DNA of 64,000 bases from Flavobacteriales bacterium. GTDB taxonomy: Bacteria; Bacteroidota; Bacteroidia; Flavobacteriales_F; PHOS-HE28. A model generated the notes under the pieces. It made no database searches and had not been told where the DNA came from. It saw nothing but the letters and a program-made list of their open reading frames with translations. This document shows, in pieces, positions 54,043 to 63,587 of this stretch; positions within the stretch are counted from its first letter, which is position 1, and each line of letters starts with the position of its first letter. The stretch is taken from NCBI GenBank assembly GCA_016717225.1, contig JADKGB010000009.1, forward strand, positions 83,667-147,666. Direction: 5' to 3'. A program made the position numbers and the translations under genes.

Positions 54043-55404
54043 ATGAGCGCATTGATCCTCACTTCGGTTCTGGGCGTGATCCTGCTGTATCTCGGCTTGT
54101 TCGGCGGTAAGAAACTCTTGGCACCCGTTGGTATTCTGGGACTGCTTGGGGCCATCGCGCTCTTTGTGATGGACAAGCAGTACATCAATATTCCACAGTT
54201 CGCGAACATGCTCTCGTTCGATGCGATGGGCATTTCGTTCAGCATCGGTCTGCTGGTGATCACCATCCTCATTTTCATCTTCGGGATCGATTACTACGCC
54301 AACGAGGAGAAGAACGTCGCTGAGCAATTCGCGTTGATGATCTTCAGCGTTACCGGCGCATTGATGATGGTGAGCTACACCAATTTGTTGTCGCTGTTCC
54401 TGGGCATCGAGATCCTCAGCATCCCGCTGTATATCCTCGCTGGTGGCAAGCGCAATAGCATGCGGAGCGGCGAGGCGAGCTTCAAGTACTTCCTCCTGGG
54501 TTCGTTCTCGAGCGCGTTCCTGCTCATGGGGATCGCGCTGATCTATGGCGTAGCAGCCTCGTTCGAGTTACCGAAAGTGATGGCCATGGCCGCGACTTCC
54601 GGAACAAACATCCTCTTCTTGCTCGGTTGTTTCTTCGTGATCGTGGGTATGACGTTCAAGGTGGCCGCTGTGCCGTTCCACTTCTGGAGTCCCGATGTGT
54701 ACGAAGGCGCCCCTACACTCGTAACCACCTTCATGGCCACCGTGGTGAAGATGGCCGCGTTCGCAGCGCTGTTCCGTTTCGTTACCATGATCGGCATGCC
54801 CGCCGCTGTTGGGAAAGCGCTGTTGCTGATCGCGATCGTCACGCTGTTGGTAGGCAATATCACGGCGTTGCGCCAGAGCCATTTCAAGCGCCTGATGGCC
54901 TACAGTAGCATCGCTCACAGCGGCTTCTTGTTGATGGCGATCCTGTCCAACAGCGCTAATACACCGAGCGTATTGTTCTATTACACGTTCACCTATGCGT
55001 TGGCAACCGTTGGCCTGTTCATCGTCTTCACGGTGGCCAAGCGCGCCGCGAACGGCGACGAGCATATCCGCATTTTCCGTGGCCTCTTCCGCAGCCAACC
55101 ATGGATCGGCGTTATGCTCTTGGTGATGATGCTTTCGTTGGCGGGCATTCCTCCGTTCGCAGGCTTCTTCGCCAAAGTGAACGTCTTCATGTTGGCCTTG
55201 GGTGCCGGCCAGATCGGCCTCACGGTTTTCGCCGTGGTGATGGCGCTCGTGGGCATCTACTACTACGCCGTGGTGGTCCGCGAAGCTTTTACGGCTTCGG
55301 AGAATGAGCCCGCACTTGTTGTTGCGCCTACCAATTGGCTGGTGATCTCGCTCTGCGGGATCGCGGTGTTGGTGTTGGGGGTGATGCCGGGGTGGTTGTT
55401 GTAG
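54043..55404 (+). CDS. nuoN: NADH dehydrogenase subunit N
   Basis: 453 residues, third antiporter-like pump and last gene of the operon. Strings: ILSIPLYILAGGKRNSMRSG, FKVAAVPFHFWSPDVYEGAP and KRLMAYSSIAHSGFLLMA, IPPFAGFFAKVNVFMLAL. No hairpin terminator was seen after its stop; a run of eight G lies at 55412-55419. Confidence 0.95.
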   Translation: MSALILTSVLGVILLYLGLFGGKKLLAPVGILGLLGAIALFVMDKQYINIPQFANMLSFDAMGISFSIGLLVITILIFIFGIDYYANEEKNVAEQFALMIFSVTGALMMVSYTNLLSLFLGIEILSIPLYILAGGKRNSMRSGEASFKYFLLGSFSSAFLLMGIALIYGVAASFELPKVMAMAATSGTNILFLLGCFFVIVGMTFKVAAVPFHFWSPDVYEGAPTLVTTFMATVVKMAAFAALFRFVTMIGMPAAVGKALLLIAIVTLLVGNITALRQSHFKRLMAYSSIAHSGFLLMAILSNSANTPSVLFYYTFTYALATVGLFIVFTVAKRAANGDEHIRIFRGLFRSQPWIGVMLLVMMLSLAGIPPFAGFFAKVNVFMLALGAGQIGLTVFAVVMALVGIYYYAVVVREAFTASENEPALVVAPTNWLVISLCGIAVLVLGVMPGWLL

Positions 55405-55480
55405 ATTGACAGGGGGGGGCGGAAGCCTTCACTCCTTTCCCGAACCGTGGATCACACTTCTTAGCGTACGTGCTGGTTGC

Positions 55481-55488
55481 TACCTTTG
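55481..55488 (+). promoter_or_regulatory. Putative -7 box (TACCTTTG) for the DUF4160/DUF2442 pair
   Basis: Exact TAnnTTTG match ending 4 bases before the GTG start at 55493, so the transcript would be nearly leaderless. Confidence 0.45.
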
Positions 55489-55492
55489 AACG

Positions 55493-55798
55493 GTGCCCAA
55501 GCTTTACGAGTACTTCGGCCTGGTCTTCCTGATGTTCAGCAACGAGCACAGCCCGATCCATGTGCATGTGCAGCATGGTGGAACGGAGTCCGTCTTGGAG
55601 CTCATCATCATCAACGGCGAGGTCGTGAACGTGGTCTTCAGGAAACTCGGAAACAAACGCATGCTCCCACCGGCGAAGCAAAGGGAAGCCGAAGCATTCG
55701 TCCGAGCGAAAGCATCGGACATCGCTCGCAAGTGGAACGAGTACTTCGTCCTGCACCAGCATGTAGCACCAGAGCGCATTACCAAACGGATCAAGTGA
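55493..55798 (+). CDS. DUF4160-family protein
   Basis: 101 residues, GTG start at 55493. The N-terminus PKLYEYFGLVFLMFSNEHSP and the histidine motif IHVHVQHGG are those of DUF4160 proteins. No biochemical role is known to me. It overlaps the DUF2442 gene by one codon (TGATG). The two families often occur together in mobile or stand-alone pairs, which has led to toxin-antitoxin suggestions; not shown here. Confidence 0.85.
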   Translation: MPKLYEYFGLVFLMFSNEHSPIHVHVQHGGTESVLELIIINGEVVNVVFRKLGNKRMLPPAKQREAEAFVRAKASDIARKWNEYFVLHQHVAPERITKRIK

Positions 55799-56193
55799 TG
55801 AGCATCCCCGAGAACGTCTTCGTCAAACGCGCCAAGCACCTCGGCGACTACCGCATCCGCTTCGAGTTCACGGATGGACATACGAGCGAGATCGACTTCC
55901 ACAGCTTCCTCACCAAGCCAGCACAGAACCCGATGGCCACGAAGTTCCTGGACATCACGCGGTTCAAGAAGTTCAAGGTTGATCAGCGCGCTGACATCAT
56001 CTGGGGCGACTGGGAGATGTGTTTCCCATTCGCCGCGCTCTATGCCGGTGATCTGGATGTGGATTCACTCGGTAACAAGAAAAGGGTGAGCCGGAAGCCC
56101 TTGAGGGAAGTCAGTTCCACAGCGCGAACCGTGCGAAGCGTGCAGAATCGGCCGCCCGCTCCGAAGAGCACGCGCGAACGGGTGAAGGCTTAG
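55798..56193 (+). CDS. DUF2442-family protein
   Basis: 131 residues from the ATG at 55798. Residues 10-85 match the DUF2442 pattern: YRIRFEFTDGHTSEIDFHSF and ADIIWGDWEMCFPFAALYAG. The last 40 residues are a basic, serine-rich extension (SRKPLREVSSTARTVRSVQN) beyond the usual domain. It is translationally coupled to the DUF4160 gene. Its stop overlaps the stop of the convergent symporter gene by a few bases. Confidence 0.82.
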   Translation: MSIPENVFVKRAKHLGDYRIRFEFTDGHTSEIDFHSFLTKPAQNPMATKFLDITRFKKFKVDQRADIIWGDWEMCFPFAALYAGDLDVDSLGNKKRVSRKPLREVSSTARTVRSVQNRPPAPKSTRERVKA

Positions 56194-57425
56194 TGCCCCA
56201 ACTCCCCCTCCCACTTGCTCACCACACTGGTAGCAATGGCATTCCCAACCACGTTCGTAGCGCTTCTTCCCATGTCGCAGAAGTGATCGATCGGCAGGAT
56301 CAGTGCGATGCCTTCGATGGGAATGCCGAACATGCCGAGCGTTGCGGCCACCACCACCAATGATGCACGGGGGACGCCCGCAATGCCTTTGCTCGTGAGC
56401 ATGAGGGTAAGGAGCATGGTGAGCTGCGCACCGATCGGCATGTGAACGCCGTATACCTGCGCGATGAAGAGGCTGGCGAAAGTCATGTACATCATGCTGC
56501 CGTCCAGATTGAAGCTGTAGCCCAACGGCAAAACGAAGCTCACCACCTTGGGTTTGCAGCCGAAGCGTTCGAGCTCCTCCATCAGCTTGGGCATTACGGC
56601 TTCGCTGCTGGTGGTGCTGAAGGCGATAGTGACCGGTTGTATGATGCGACGCATGAGCTCCTTCATGCGGTGGCCGAGGAAGATGAAGCCCACGCCGATC
56701 AGGATCACCCAGAGAATAGCCAGGCCGATGTAGAATTGGCCGATGTAGAAAGCGTACGTGCGGAGAATGTCAAGCCCATAGATCGCGATCACCGCAGCGA
56801 TGGCGCCGAACACACCGAGCGGAGCGAAGTTCATGACGTACCCGACCATTTTGAGGATCACGTGCGAAACGCTTTCCAGAAGCCTGACCACCGGCATGGC
56901 ATAATCGCCAATGCTCGCGCACGCCACACCGAAGAAGATGCTGAACACGACGATCTGCAACACTTCGTTGGTGGCCATCGCCTCCACAACGCTCTTCGGA
57001 AAGAGGTGCTCAATGAAGGTCTTGATCGTAAACCCCTGGGCCTTTCCCGCGAACTCGGCAGCGGCAGAAACATCGGCCTTCAGGTTCAGGCCAACGCCGG
57101 GCTCCAGGAAGTTCACGAGCAACATGCCCAGCACCAACGACACCAAAGACGCACTGATGAACCACAACAGCGCACGGCCACCCACGCGCCCTACGGTCTT
57201 CATATCGCCCAGCTTGGCGATGCCCACCACCAGCGTGCTGAACACCAGCGGCGCGATGATCATCTTGACCAGTCGCAGGAAGATGTCGGTGAGGAGCTTG
57301 AGGTTGTCGGCGACATCCTTGCGAGCACCTTCTTCCATGCTGGTATGCATGGTGTAGCCCACAGCGATGCCGATCACCATGGCGATCAGGATCCACAGTG
57401 TAAGTCGATTGCTCTTGGATAGCAT
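56190..57425 (-). CDS. Dicarboxylate/amino acid:cation symporter
   Basis: 411 residues, about eight helices plus re-entrant loops, of the DAACS family (GltP/DctA type). Characteristic parts are IIAPLVFSTLVVGIAKLGD, the hairpin FSTTSSEAVMPKLMEELE, then LPLGYSFNLDGSMMYMTFAS with the sodium/substrate NxDG motif, and GIPIEGIALILPIDHFCDM. It imports C4-dicarboxylates or glutamate/aspartate with protons or sodium; which one is not clear. A near-match -7 box (TACTTTGG) lies just before its start at 57430-57437. Confidence 0.92.
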   Translation of the reverse strand: MLSKSNRLTLWILIAMVIGIAVGYTMHTSMEEGARKDVADNLKLLTDIFLRLVKMIIAPLVFSTLVVGIAKLGDMKTVGRVGGRALLWFISASLVSLVLGMLLVNFLEPGVGLNLKADVSAAAEFAGKAQGFTIKTFIEHLFPKSVVEAMATNEVLQIVVFSIFFGVACASIGDYAMPVVRLLESVSHVILKMVGYVMNFAPLGVFGAIAAVIAIYGLDILRTYAFYIGQFYIGLAILWVILIGVGFIFLGHRMKELMRRIIQPVTIAFSTTSSEAVMPKLMEELERFGCKPKVVSFVLPLGYSFNLDGSMMYMTFASLFIAQVYGVHMPIGAQLTMLLTLMLTSKGIAGVPRASLVVVAATLGMFGIPIEGIALILPIDHFCDMGRSATNVVGNAIATSVVSKWEGELGH

Positions 57426-57448
57426 GCGGCCAAAGTAACCTCGGCCCA

Positions 57449-57532
57449 GCCTACGGGCATTCCAGCCCCCGCGAGCCGATCACCGGGTTACCGCCCTTGC
57501 TGATCAGCAAGTCCCACTCTAAGCCCGTAGGC
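57449..57532. repeat. Structured intergenic element with 10-bp inverted ends
   Basis: GCCTACGGGC at 57449-57458 and its exact complement GCCCGTAGGC at 57523-57532 enclose 64 bases. Inside, 57496-57511 is a perfect 16-base palindrome, CTTGCTGATCAGCAAG. The element lies between the HMA-like gene and the symporter gene, both on the minus strand. It could fold as a branched RNA, act as a terminator or leader, or be a tiny non-autonomous mobile element. Confidence 0.6.
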
Positions 57533-57534
57533 CG

Positions 57535-57888
57535 TCAGCACTTGTTGCCGCCAGTCTGCTCCACGTGGATGTCCAGAAAATCGATGGCCCCTTTGATGTC
57601 GGCCTCGTGCAAGATGCGCTTCACCAACGCCATCACATCCGCTTTTTCGCTCACTTGAACTGGCCGAATGTGCAGCACTACGATACCGGACCGAACGCAG
57701 GAATATTCCAGATTCATGTTCGCTTCCTTGCCAATACGGGCTGCTATGCGTGCCAAACCGGCATCGTTGAACCCATCGATCCGCACTGTTACCATGGCAT
57801 CAACCACCGCACCGGGTGCAGGGTCCTGTGCGCGTAACGCAGGACTCAAAGCGCAGAAGAACAACAGGGATAGAAGCAGGTGACGCAT
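57535..57888 (-). CDS. Small exported HMA-like protein
   Basis: 117 residues from the ATG at 57888, chosen because it gives a signal peptide (HLLLSLLFFCALSPALRAQ). The mature part has the beta-alpha-beta-beta-alpha-beta pattern of heavy-metal-associated domains (MVTVRIDGFNDAGLARIAAR, then GIVVLHIRPVQVSEKADVMA), but the metal-binding CxxC is absent at the first loop. A cysteine sits in YSCVRSG and another is the last residue (GGNKC). Function unknown; possibly a ferredoxin-fold sensor or binding protein in the periplasm. Confidence 0.7.
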   Translation of the reverse strand: MRHLLLSLLFFCALSPALRAQDPAPGAVVDAMVTVRIDGFNDAGLARIAARIGKEANMNLEYSCVRSGIVVLHIRPVQVSEKADVMALVKRILHEADIKGAIDFLDIHVEQTGGNKC

Positions 57889-57968
57889 GATCCAATGGTT
57901 TGTTTTCGAAAAGTAGGATCCAGGCTTTGGGCTGAACATGACTTTCGACAGGTTCGGATGAGCCGATG

Positions 57969-59880
57969 TCAACGACGCAATGCTGCCAAGCCTTGCTGGG
58001 CTGCCATGTTCCGTGGACCCAGTTGCAGGGTGCGCTCCCAACACGTGCGAGCCTCAGCCGTGTCCCCAGTCGTGAAATACGCACCGCCCAAATTGTACCA
58101 CGCATCCACTTTCAACGAGCCGTACCTCACCGCCTTCCGCAGGTCGGCGATCGCTTTTGCATTGTCACGGTCCACGCCAGCCTTCAGGCCGCTGCGGTAG
58201 TACAGATCGAACAGGTATTGTTCGTATTGCTTGAGCAATGTGCTGTTCGGATCCAGCGAACGCGCAGTGTCCCATACGGCCTCCGCACTGCGCAGGTCAT
58301 CGAGTCGCGAGTAGGCGGCACCCAGGTTGAGGAAGTTCGGCGTGTACATTGGCTTGATGGACTCCGATCTCCTGAAAAGCGCGATCGCCTTGTTCACGCG
58401 TGAGCGTTTTTCTGCCGGATCGTTCGTTGCATCACAGAGATGGATCCAGGCGATCCCAGCGTAGGTGTTCGCTCGAGCGCTGTTGGCGGAAGTGGTCAGA
58501 TCGTGCAGGAACAGATCGTCACTTGTGCGCCAAGCTTTGTTGCGCGAAACGGTTTTGAATGCTGAAGCCGAGAGTGCAAGCACGACCAACGCAGTGGTGC
58601 CGACCGGAACGATGTGGATCGCACGCGTTCGAGAACTGACCCACAAACGACGGCCACACTCCACCAAGGCGATGATGAACGGAACGGAAGCCTGGTACAT
58701 GAAACGTTCCGCCATGGGCGCGCCGATGTTGAAGAAAAGCCCAGAAACGAGCAGGACCGTGGCAAGAAAGAAGACCACGCACCAAGCCAGTACGTCTTTC
58801 TTCCAGAACCCACGAACCACCACCACCAACATGCCCAACAACACGATGATGGAAGCGATCGCCATGGATCACCGAACCCGCGATAAGGGATCCGGTTGAA
58901 CGAGTAGTCGAAGGTCAGCGGGTGTGGCACGAACAACAACCCGATGTATTTCAAGAACACGAACAGGATGGTGGCGTCTTTTCTGGTGCGGTGGCCAACA
59001 GATAGGGGTTGTCCATTACCTCCGTCACTTCTTTGCTTTGCGTACCCAACAACACGAAACGCAGTGCGAGATAGGCTCCTGTAAGGAGAACGATCGGCAA
59101 CGAAGCGCGCATCGCTCTCACCAACGATAGCGGAGTGAAGAAATGGATCGTCAGCGGCACGATCAACAGGAAGACAATACCGTTCTCCTTGCTCAACAAG
59201 GCCAGGGTGAAAAAGAGACAAGCGGTCAATAATGCACTGTTCTCTCCGGAGGTGGTTTGTGTTCTGGAAGCGGTTTTTTGTTTTCCACGAGGAGGTCCAG
59301 AGGCCGCGGACGCTGGAACCGTGTGGTTGTGATGCACAAGAAGATAGTGGAGCGTAAGCAAGAGGAAGAGGAGCGAGAGCAGTTCATCCCGGCTCTTGAT
59401 ATTGGCCACCACTTCCGTGTGGATGGGATGGAAGATGAACAGCAGCGCGGCAGCGAACGCGGCCATCGGATGATCGAGAAATACGGAACGCCGCAACATG
59501 CGAAGCAGCACGAGACCGGTCAACGCATAGAGCAGCACGTTCACCAAATGATGCACGCCGGGCTTCGATCGAAGAACGACACTTCGATCGCGTAGGTGAT
59601 CGACAGGAGCGGACGATAGCGGCCGCCGCTCAGGTAGGCGGACTCTCCGATGGAACCGAAGAAGCTGTCTTTCGTGAGGATGCTCCGGAATTCCACGGAT
59701 ACCCTTTTGAACGATCACGTTGTCGCTCAACACCAGACCGTCATCCAACGCGAATTGGTGGTTGAGCGTGTTGGCGTAAAGCCCGAACGCGCACAGCAGG
59801 ACCACAAGCTGCTGCATGCGGGGTTGTGCCAGTCTCTCCAGCAGCTGCGCATAAAATGAAGTCCGTACTGTGCGGGCCAT
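57969..59880 (-). pseudogene. TMTC-like membrane protein with TPRs, four frameshifts
   Basis: Minus-strand frames join into one protein of about 635 residues: GT-C-like helices with NTLNHQFALDDGLVLSDNV, the DUF1736-like IGLLFVPHPLTFDYSFNRIP, more helices, then C-terminal TPRs (NFLNLGAAYSRLDDLRSAEA). Repairs that restore it: remove a base at about 59695-59698, add one C at 59570-59572, add one A/T at 58979-58982 and one C/G at 58866-58867. The repaired joins read GIPSILTKDSFF, RSPGVHHLVN, PEKDATILFVF and GFGDPMAIASI, all plausible. Relatives are TMTC-type O-mannosyl-transferase-like proteins. All four changes are in short runs, which suggests sequence error. Confidence 0.75.
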
Positions 59881-60022
59881 CGGTGCGCGGCGAAGTTGGT
59901 AATGAACTCGCTCACTTGAGCGGGTACTCGCTGAATGCACCAGTGCATTGGGCCGGAATCACAGAGGGGGAGAGAGTTTCCTCCGTTTCAGCCCAGCTCG
60001 CATCATCTGCAGCGCAGGATCG

Positions 60023-60030
60023 TAGATTCG
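60023..60030 (+). promoter_or_regulatory. Putative -7 box (TAGATTCG)
   Basis: Exact TAnnTTYG match, 17 bases before the ATG at 60048. Confidence 0.4.
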
Positions 60031-60047
60031 TTCCTCAACCGAATCGC

Positions 60048-61104
60048 ATGGAACTCCAACGCGCTCTCTTCTGCCTGACATGGGCCTTCATGGGAACATT
60101 GACCGCCCAGGAGATCTGCACCAACGGTGTCGACGACGATGCGGACGGGCTCATCGACCTGAACGACACCTTGGATTGTGTTTGTGGGCTAGTGCCAGTG
60201 CAGCTGTTCGACATATTGCCGAACCCCTCGTTCGAGGACCATGAGTGCATCCCCACGTCGTTCAGCCAAATGGACTGCGCTGCGGTTTGGCGTTCCGCAA
60301 CCAATTCCACTGCTGACTATTTCCGGACGGAGGGCTACATGCCGACTTTCATCCAACAACCTCTGCCCGGTGGTGGAAGCGGTTGTGTTAGAAAGTTATT
60401 TCTGCTCCGACTACCGGGGAGTACATCGGTGGCTGCCTCCTGCAACCCCTGTTGTCCGGCCAGATCATGATGCTCCGTATGTACGAGTCCGCCGTGATGG
60501 TCGACAACTTCCTCCAAACAACCACTCTATTGCAGGTAACGGATGGAGCAACCGACACGGTGCTTGCTGTTTCAGCGCTGGCGTTGGACACTGGCGACTA
60601 CGTGTTCCGTACAGTTGGTGATACTTCGTGTGCGCTCTCGACTTTCCATGTGGACAATGAGATCGCACCATTGCCGTACATCGCGCTTACGGTGGATGGG
60701 CTGTGGTGCCCTTTGCCCGGTACGTACCAGTGGTTCTTGAACGGCAGCCTTGTTCTTGGAGCGACCGATGCCTATTACGACCCTGCAGAGAACGGCACCT
60801 ATACCGTGCAGCTGACCAACGCACAAGGATGTTCTACGATCTCTTATCCGTTCGATTGGTACAGCACCGGTATTATGCCCAACGCTGCGCAAGGGGATCG
60901 ACCTTTTCGTTTTCAACGGCCGATGCCACTCTTCATGTTCAGGGTCTCCAAGGTCGCTCTACGATCACCGTATCAGATGCATCGGGGCGAGTGGTGTTCT
61001 CGACCGAATTCATCGGTTCTGATCACGACTGCTTGTTGGCCAATACCGCCCACGGCGTGTACATGGCTCGCATCAACGATACGATGTTCCGGTTCGTTCG
61101 GTAG
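60048..61104 (+). pseudogene. T9SS type A exported protein, three frameshifts
   Basis: Plus-strand frames give one protein of about 350 residues. It opens with a signal peptide (LFCLTWAFMGTLTAQ), then CTNGVDDDADGLIDLNDTLD, a calcium-binding-like repeat common on surface proteins, and an ILPNPSFEDHECIPTSFSQM segment. An Ig-like part (YQWFLNGSLVLGATDAYYDP) follows, and the end is a sorting domain (TITVSDASGRVVF, HGVYMARINDTMFRFVR). Indels lie near 60385, in the GGGG at 60416-60419 and in the GGGG at 60893-60896. Added G residues restore YRGEYIGGCLLQP and QGGSTFSFSTADA. Confidence 0.72.
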
Positions 61105-61146
61105 GGCCGCGGATATGCCCCGGTGAGTCGGTGGGTGCTCAAAAAG

Positions 61147-62437
61147 TCATGCTTGCTGCTTGCGCGCGCGCCGCCTGCGCATGGCTGCGGCGATGGCGAT
61201 GATCGGCACTACCAACCCACCTCCCCACAGCATCGTTCTGCGCAATTTGCTGGTTCCCTGTTCGGCCTCCAACCGCTTGCGCAATTCCCGTTTCCACCTG
61301 CACCAGGGCTGTCGGCAAGCACCTTCCGTTTGAACTCCAACCGCTGCAATTGCTTCTCCACCTCACCGCTGCGCAAGCTGTCGCCCAAGGCAGTATAGCG
61401 TTCGTGGTAGATCGGCGCATCGCTTCCACGCCCAAGAGCTTTGTACGCTTTGTACAAGCAGTCGCACGCGTTGCGTTCCTGTGATCGCAAGCCCGGTCGC
61501 GCGACAGCGCAAAGCCTTCAGCGCACTGCTCCACCGCTTCCGTGAGTTCGCCTTTGTCCATGCTCAGGAAGCCCATGCTTTACGGCACTGGAGGCAAGAC
61601 CTTGTTCATCGCCCAAAGCCGCGCGCAAGCCTCGGCTGCGCTGGAAGCAGACCATGGCACTGTCCAGTTTCCCTTGTCTGCGCAGCAATTCTCCAAGATC
61701 GTGCAATGTTTTTGCCGTGCCGCCTTTGTCACCCATGCTTTCCCCAGGCGACAGGCTTTCGTTGAAGAGCGCGATGGCTTGCGCGAACAGCCCTTGCTCC
61801 ATGTATACCAACCCCAGGTTGCCAATGGCGCCGCTGTATGCGCGTTGGTTGTCGCTCTCTTTGTGAATGGCCATGCTCTTGCGCATGGCGAAGGCTTGCG
61901 CGGTGTCGCCCAGTTCGTTGTACACACCTCCATGTTGTTGTACACACTGGCCAATGAGCGTGCATCGCCGAGCGCTTGAACACTTCAACGCTTTTGCTGT
62001 AGTGGTCAAGCGCTTTCAAATTGTCGCCTTGTTCTTGGAAGATCGCACCGGGTTTATGTGCGCTCCACCCACTCCTTTGCGGTCGCCCATGCTTTCGCTC
62101 AGCTCCAACATCTGCTGGTAGCTCAATTGGGCAGCGTAGTAGTTGCCGAGCACGCTGTACGCCGCCCCTTCGTGGTTCAAGGCAAGTGACTGATACTTGC
62201 GGTCCTGCTTGTAGCTTCATCGTACAGAAGCATGGCGAGCGACAAGGCGCTGTCCGCCTTTGAAAACATATTGGCCCATGCCAGCTTGCCGAGTGCCAGC
62301 ATGCGCGTGCTGTCCGCTGCGGAAGTATTGTTCCACACGGCCCATAGGCTATCTGTATTCTGTGCGGGTAGTACGTTGAAGAGCGCAACGCAGAGCAGTG
62401 CGGAACTCGTGCGGAGGTTGTGGTGCGAACGGAACAT
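61147..62437 (-). pseudogene. Exported TPR protein, multiple frameshifts
   Basis: Minus-strand pieces in all three frames belong together. A signal peptide starts at 62437 (TSSALLCVALFNVLPAQ). TPR pieces include LKALDHYSKSVEVFK, GNLGLVYMEQGLFAQAIALF and LGELLRRQGKLDSAMVCFQR. The end has a coiled coil (RSGEVEKQLQRLEFKRKV) and, in another frame, a helix GGGLVVPIIAIAAAMRRRRA with a stop at 61147-61149. This is the sensor half of Bacteroidota TPR signalling proteins, with no kinase or DNA-binding domain after the helix. At least five indels are needed. Confidence 0.6.
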
Positions 62438-62643
62438 GGCTGCAAGTTGCACCGTTTGTTCGCAGTGTGCCCGCCTGTGCCGCCTTAGCGGTATCCGCGC
62501 CAGCACACAACCAGAGAAGAACATTCGCGCGAGCGGGCAGGTGTCTTCGACCTCATTGGCCGGAGGCGTGCTGGAATTGTCCAGAGCCATCCTGCTAACC
62601 TTCGCCGTGCTCAAGTACGAGGCGGAACGATTAAATTCACGCG

Positions 62644-63180
62644 ATGGTGGCGCCCGGTTTCCGACCCAGGTTCAAGTTCGAATCACCCCCGGAGGGGCGC
62701 TGAGATCACGCACCGCATCAGCGAGCAACTGCAAAAGGAGAAACCCAAGCGGGCTCTGGCTGAAGAACGCACACTACCACATCACGCTGAACTTTCCCTA
62801 TCACCTCCCACGCATGGACGCCGCAAATGGACATCAACTTCGAGGAAGTGTCCAAGGGCCAAACGCTCGTGCGTTGCTTGATCGGCCCCACACCCGGCAT
62901 CTGGACGCTCTTCGCCGCAGGCTACGTCAGGTTCTCATTGTTGGGTACTCACGGGCCTCACCTTGGGTTTCGCTCAGCTTTCATTGCAACAAGACGCCTG
63001 GGAGTTTGGGCGGTTCCGTTCGCGCTTCTCGCCATGGCATTCATGTTCAGCATCGAGCGCACCGGCCGGGCACGCGCGCAAGACGATATGCGCCTGCTGG
63101 AAGGATTTCCGTGGATAAAGCGCTCGGGTGCGACTGTTTTGAAGCTGGCCGACGCGTTTGCCCCCTTGACCAGAGCTTGA
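62644..63180 (+). pseudogene. SRPBCC-like membrane protein, several frameshifts
   Basis: Starting at the ATG 62644 (MVAPGFRPRFKFESP), pieces in different frames continue as EITHRISEQLQKE, NPSGLWLKNAHYHITLNFPY and MDINFEEVSKGQTLVRCLIG, then PTPGIWTLFAAGYVRF and a helix FALLAMAFMFSI. Read together they resemble small SRPBCC-type proteins with two helices near the end, as I recall them from Bacteroidota. Indels are needed near 62700, 62750, 62815 and 62930. Family assignment is by eye. Confidence 0.45.
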
Positions 63181-63250
63181 TACGCTAGCTTACGTTGGCC
63201 GGTCTTTGGGATCCGACTGAATCGATCGTAATGATGCTCATCTCCACGCT

Positions 63251-63360
63251 ACCGCCAGTCTTCCCGCCGAAAAACAATAGTTACGCCAAGCGCGGCGGGG
63301 CGAATGGTCGCACCGGTATCCCAAGCGATGGTCAGAGACCGCTATCATCATCGTACAGCG
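63251..63360 (+). repeat. Direct repeat, copy A
   Basis: About 110 bases similar to 63889-63997, the two starting at ACC followed by CCAGTCTTCCCGC and ending in TACAGCG, with one 1-base gap and scattered substitutions. In one plus frame it encodes SYAKRGGANGRTG, matching SSAKRGGAIGGTG in copy B. The surrounding 63181-63587 otherwise holds no gene I can support; a short frame 63195-63485 runs through the repeat and may be a broken relative of the gene in copy B. Confidence 0.7.
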
Positions 63361-63587
63361 AAAGACCCTCGACCACCAGTGACCCCGGCCTGTTCCTAGT
63401 TGAACGCACGATCACCTTGGGCCGGGAACACTGGCGGGAGCGTAACGCAATTCCCGTTCCGGCACAGGGTATCCAGCGCAAATAGGACCAGGCTCGTCGC
63501 CCTCCGCAGAGCGAACGTTAAAGACTCCCACGTCCGATCGCTGCCGTTCACGTCTCGGTTAACCTTGTTGGACGATTATCGGTAACC

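Noticed and set aside
55412..55419. Run of eight G after nuoN, as a possible regulatory or phase-variable site
   Set aside because: It lies between genes, outside any reading frame I support, and 60 bases before the next promoter box; no function can be argued.
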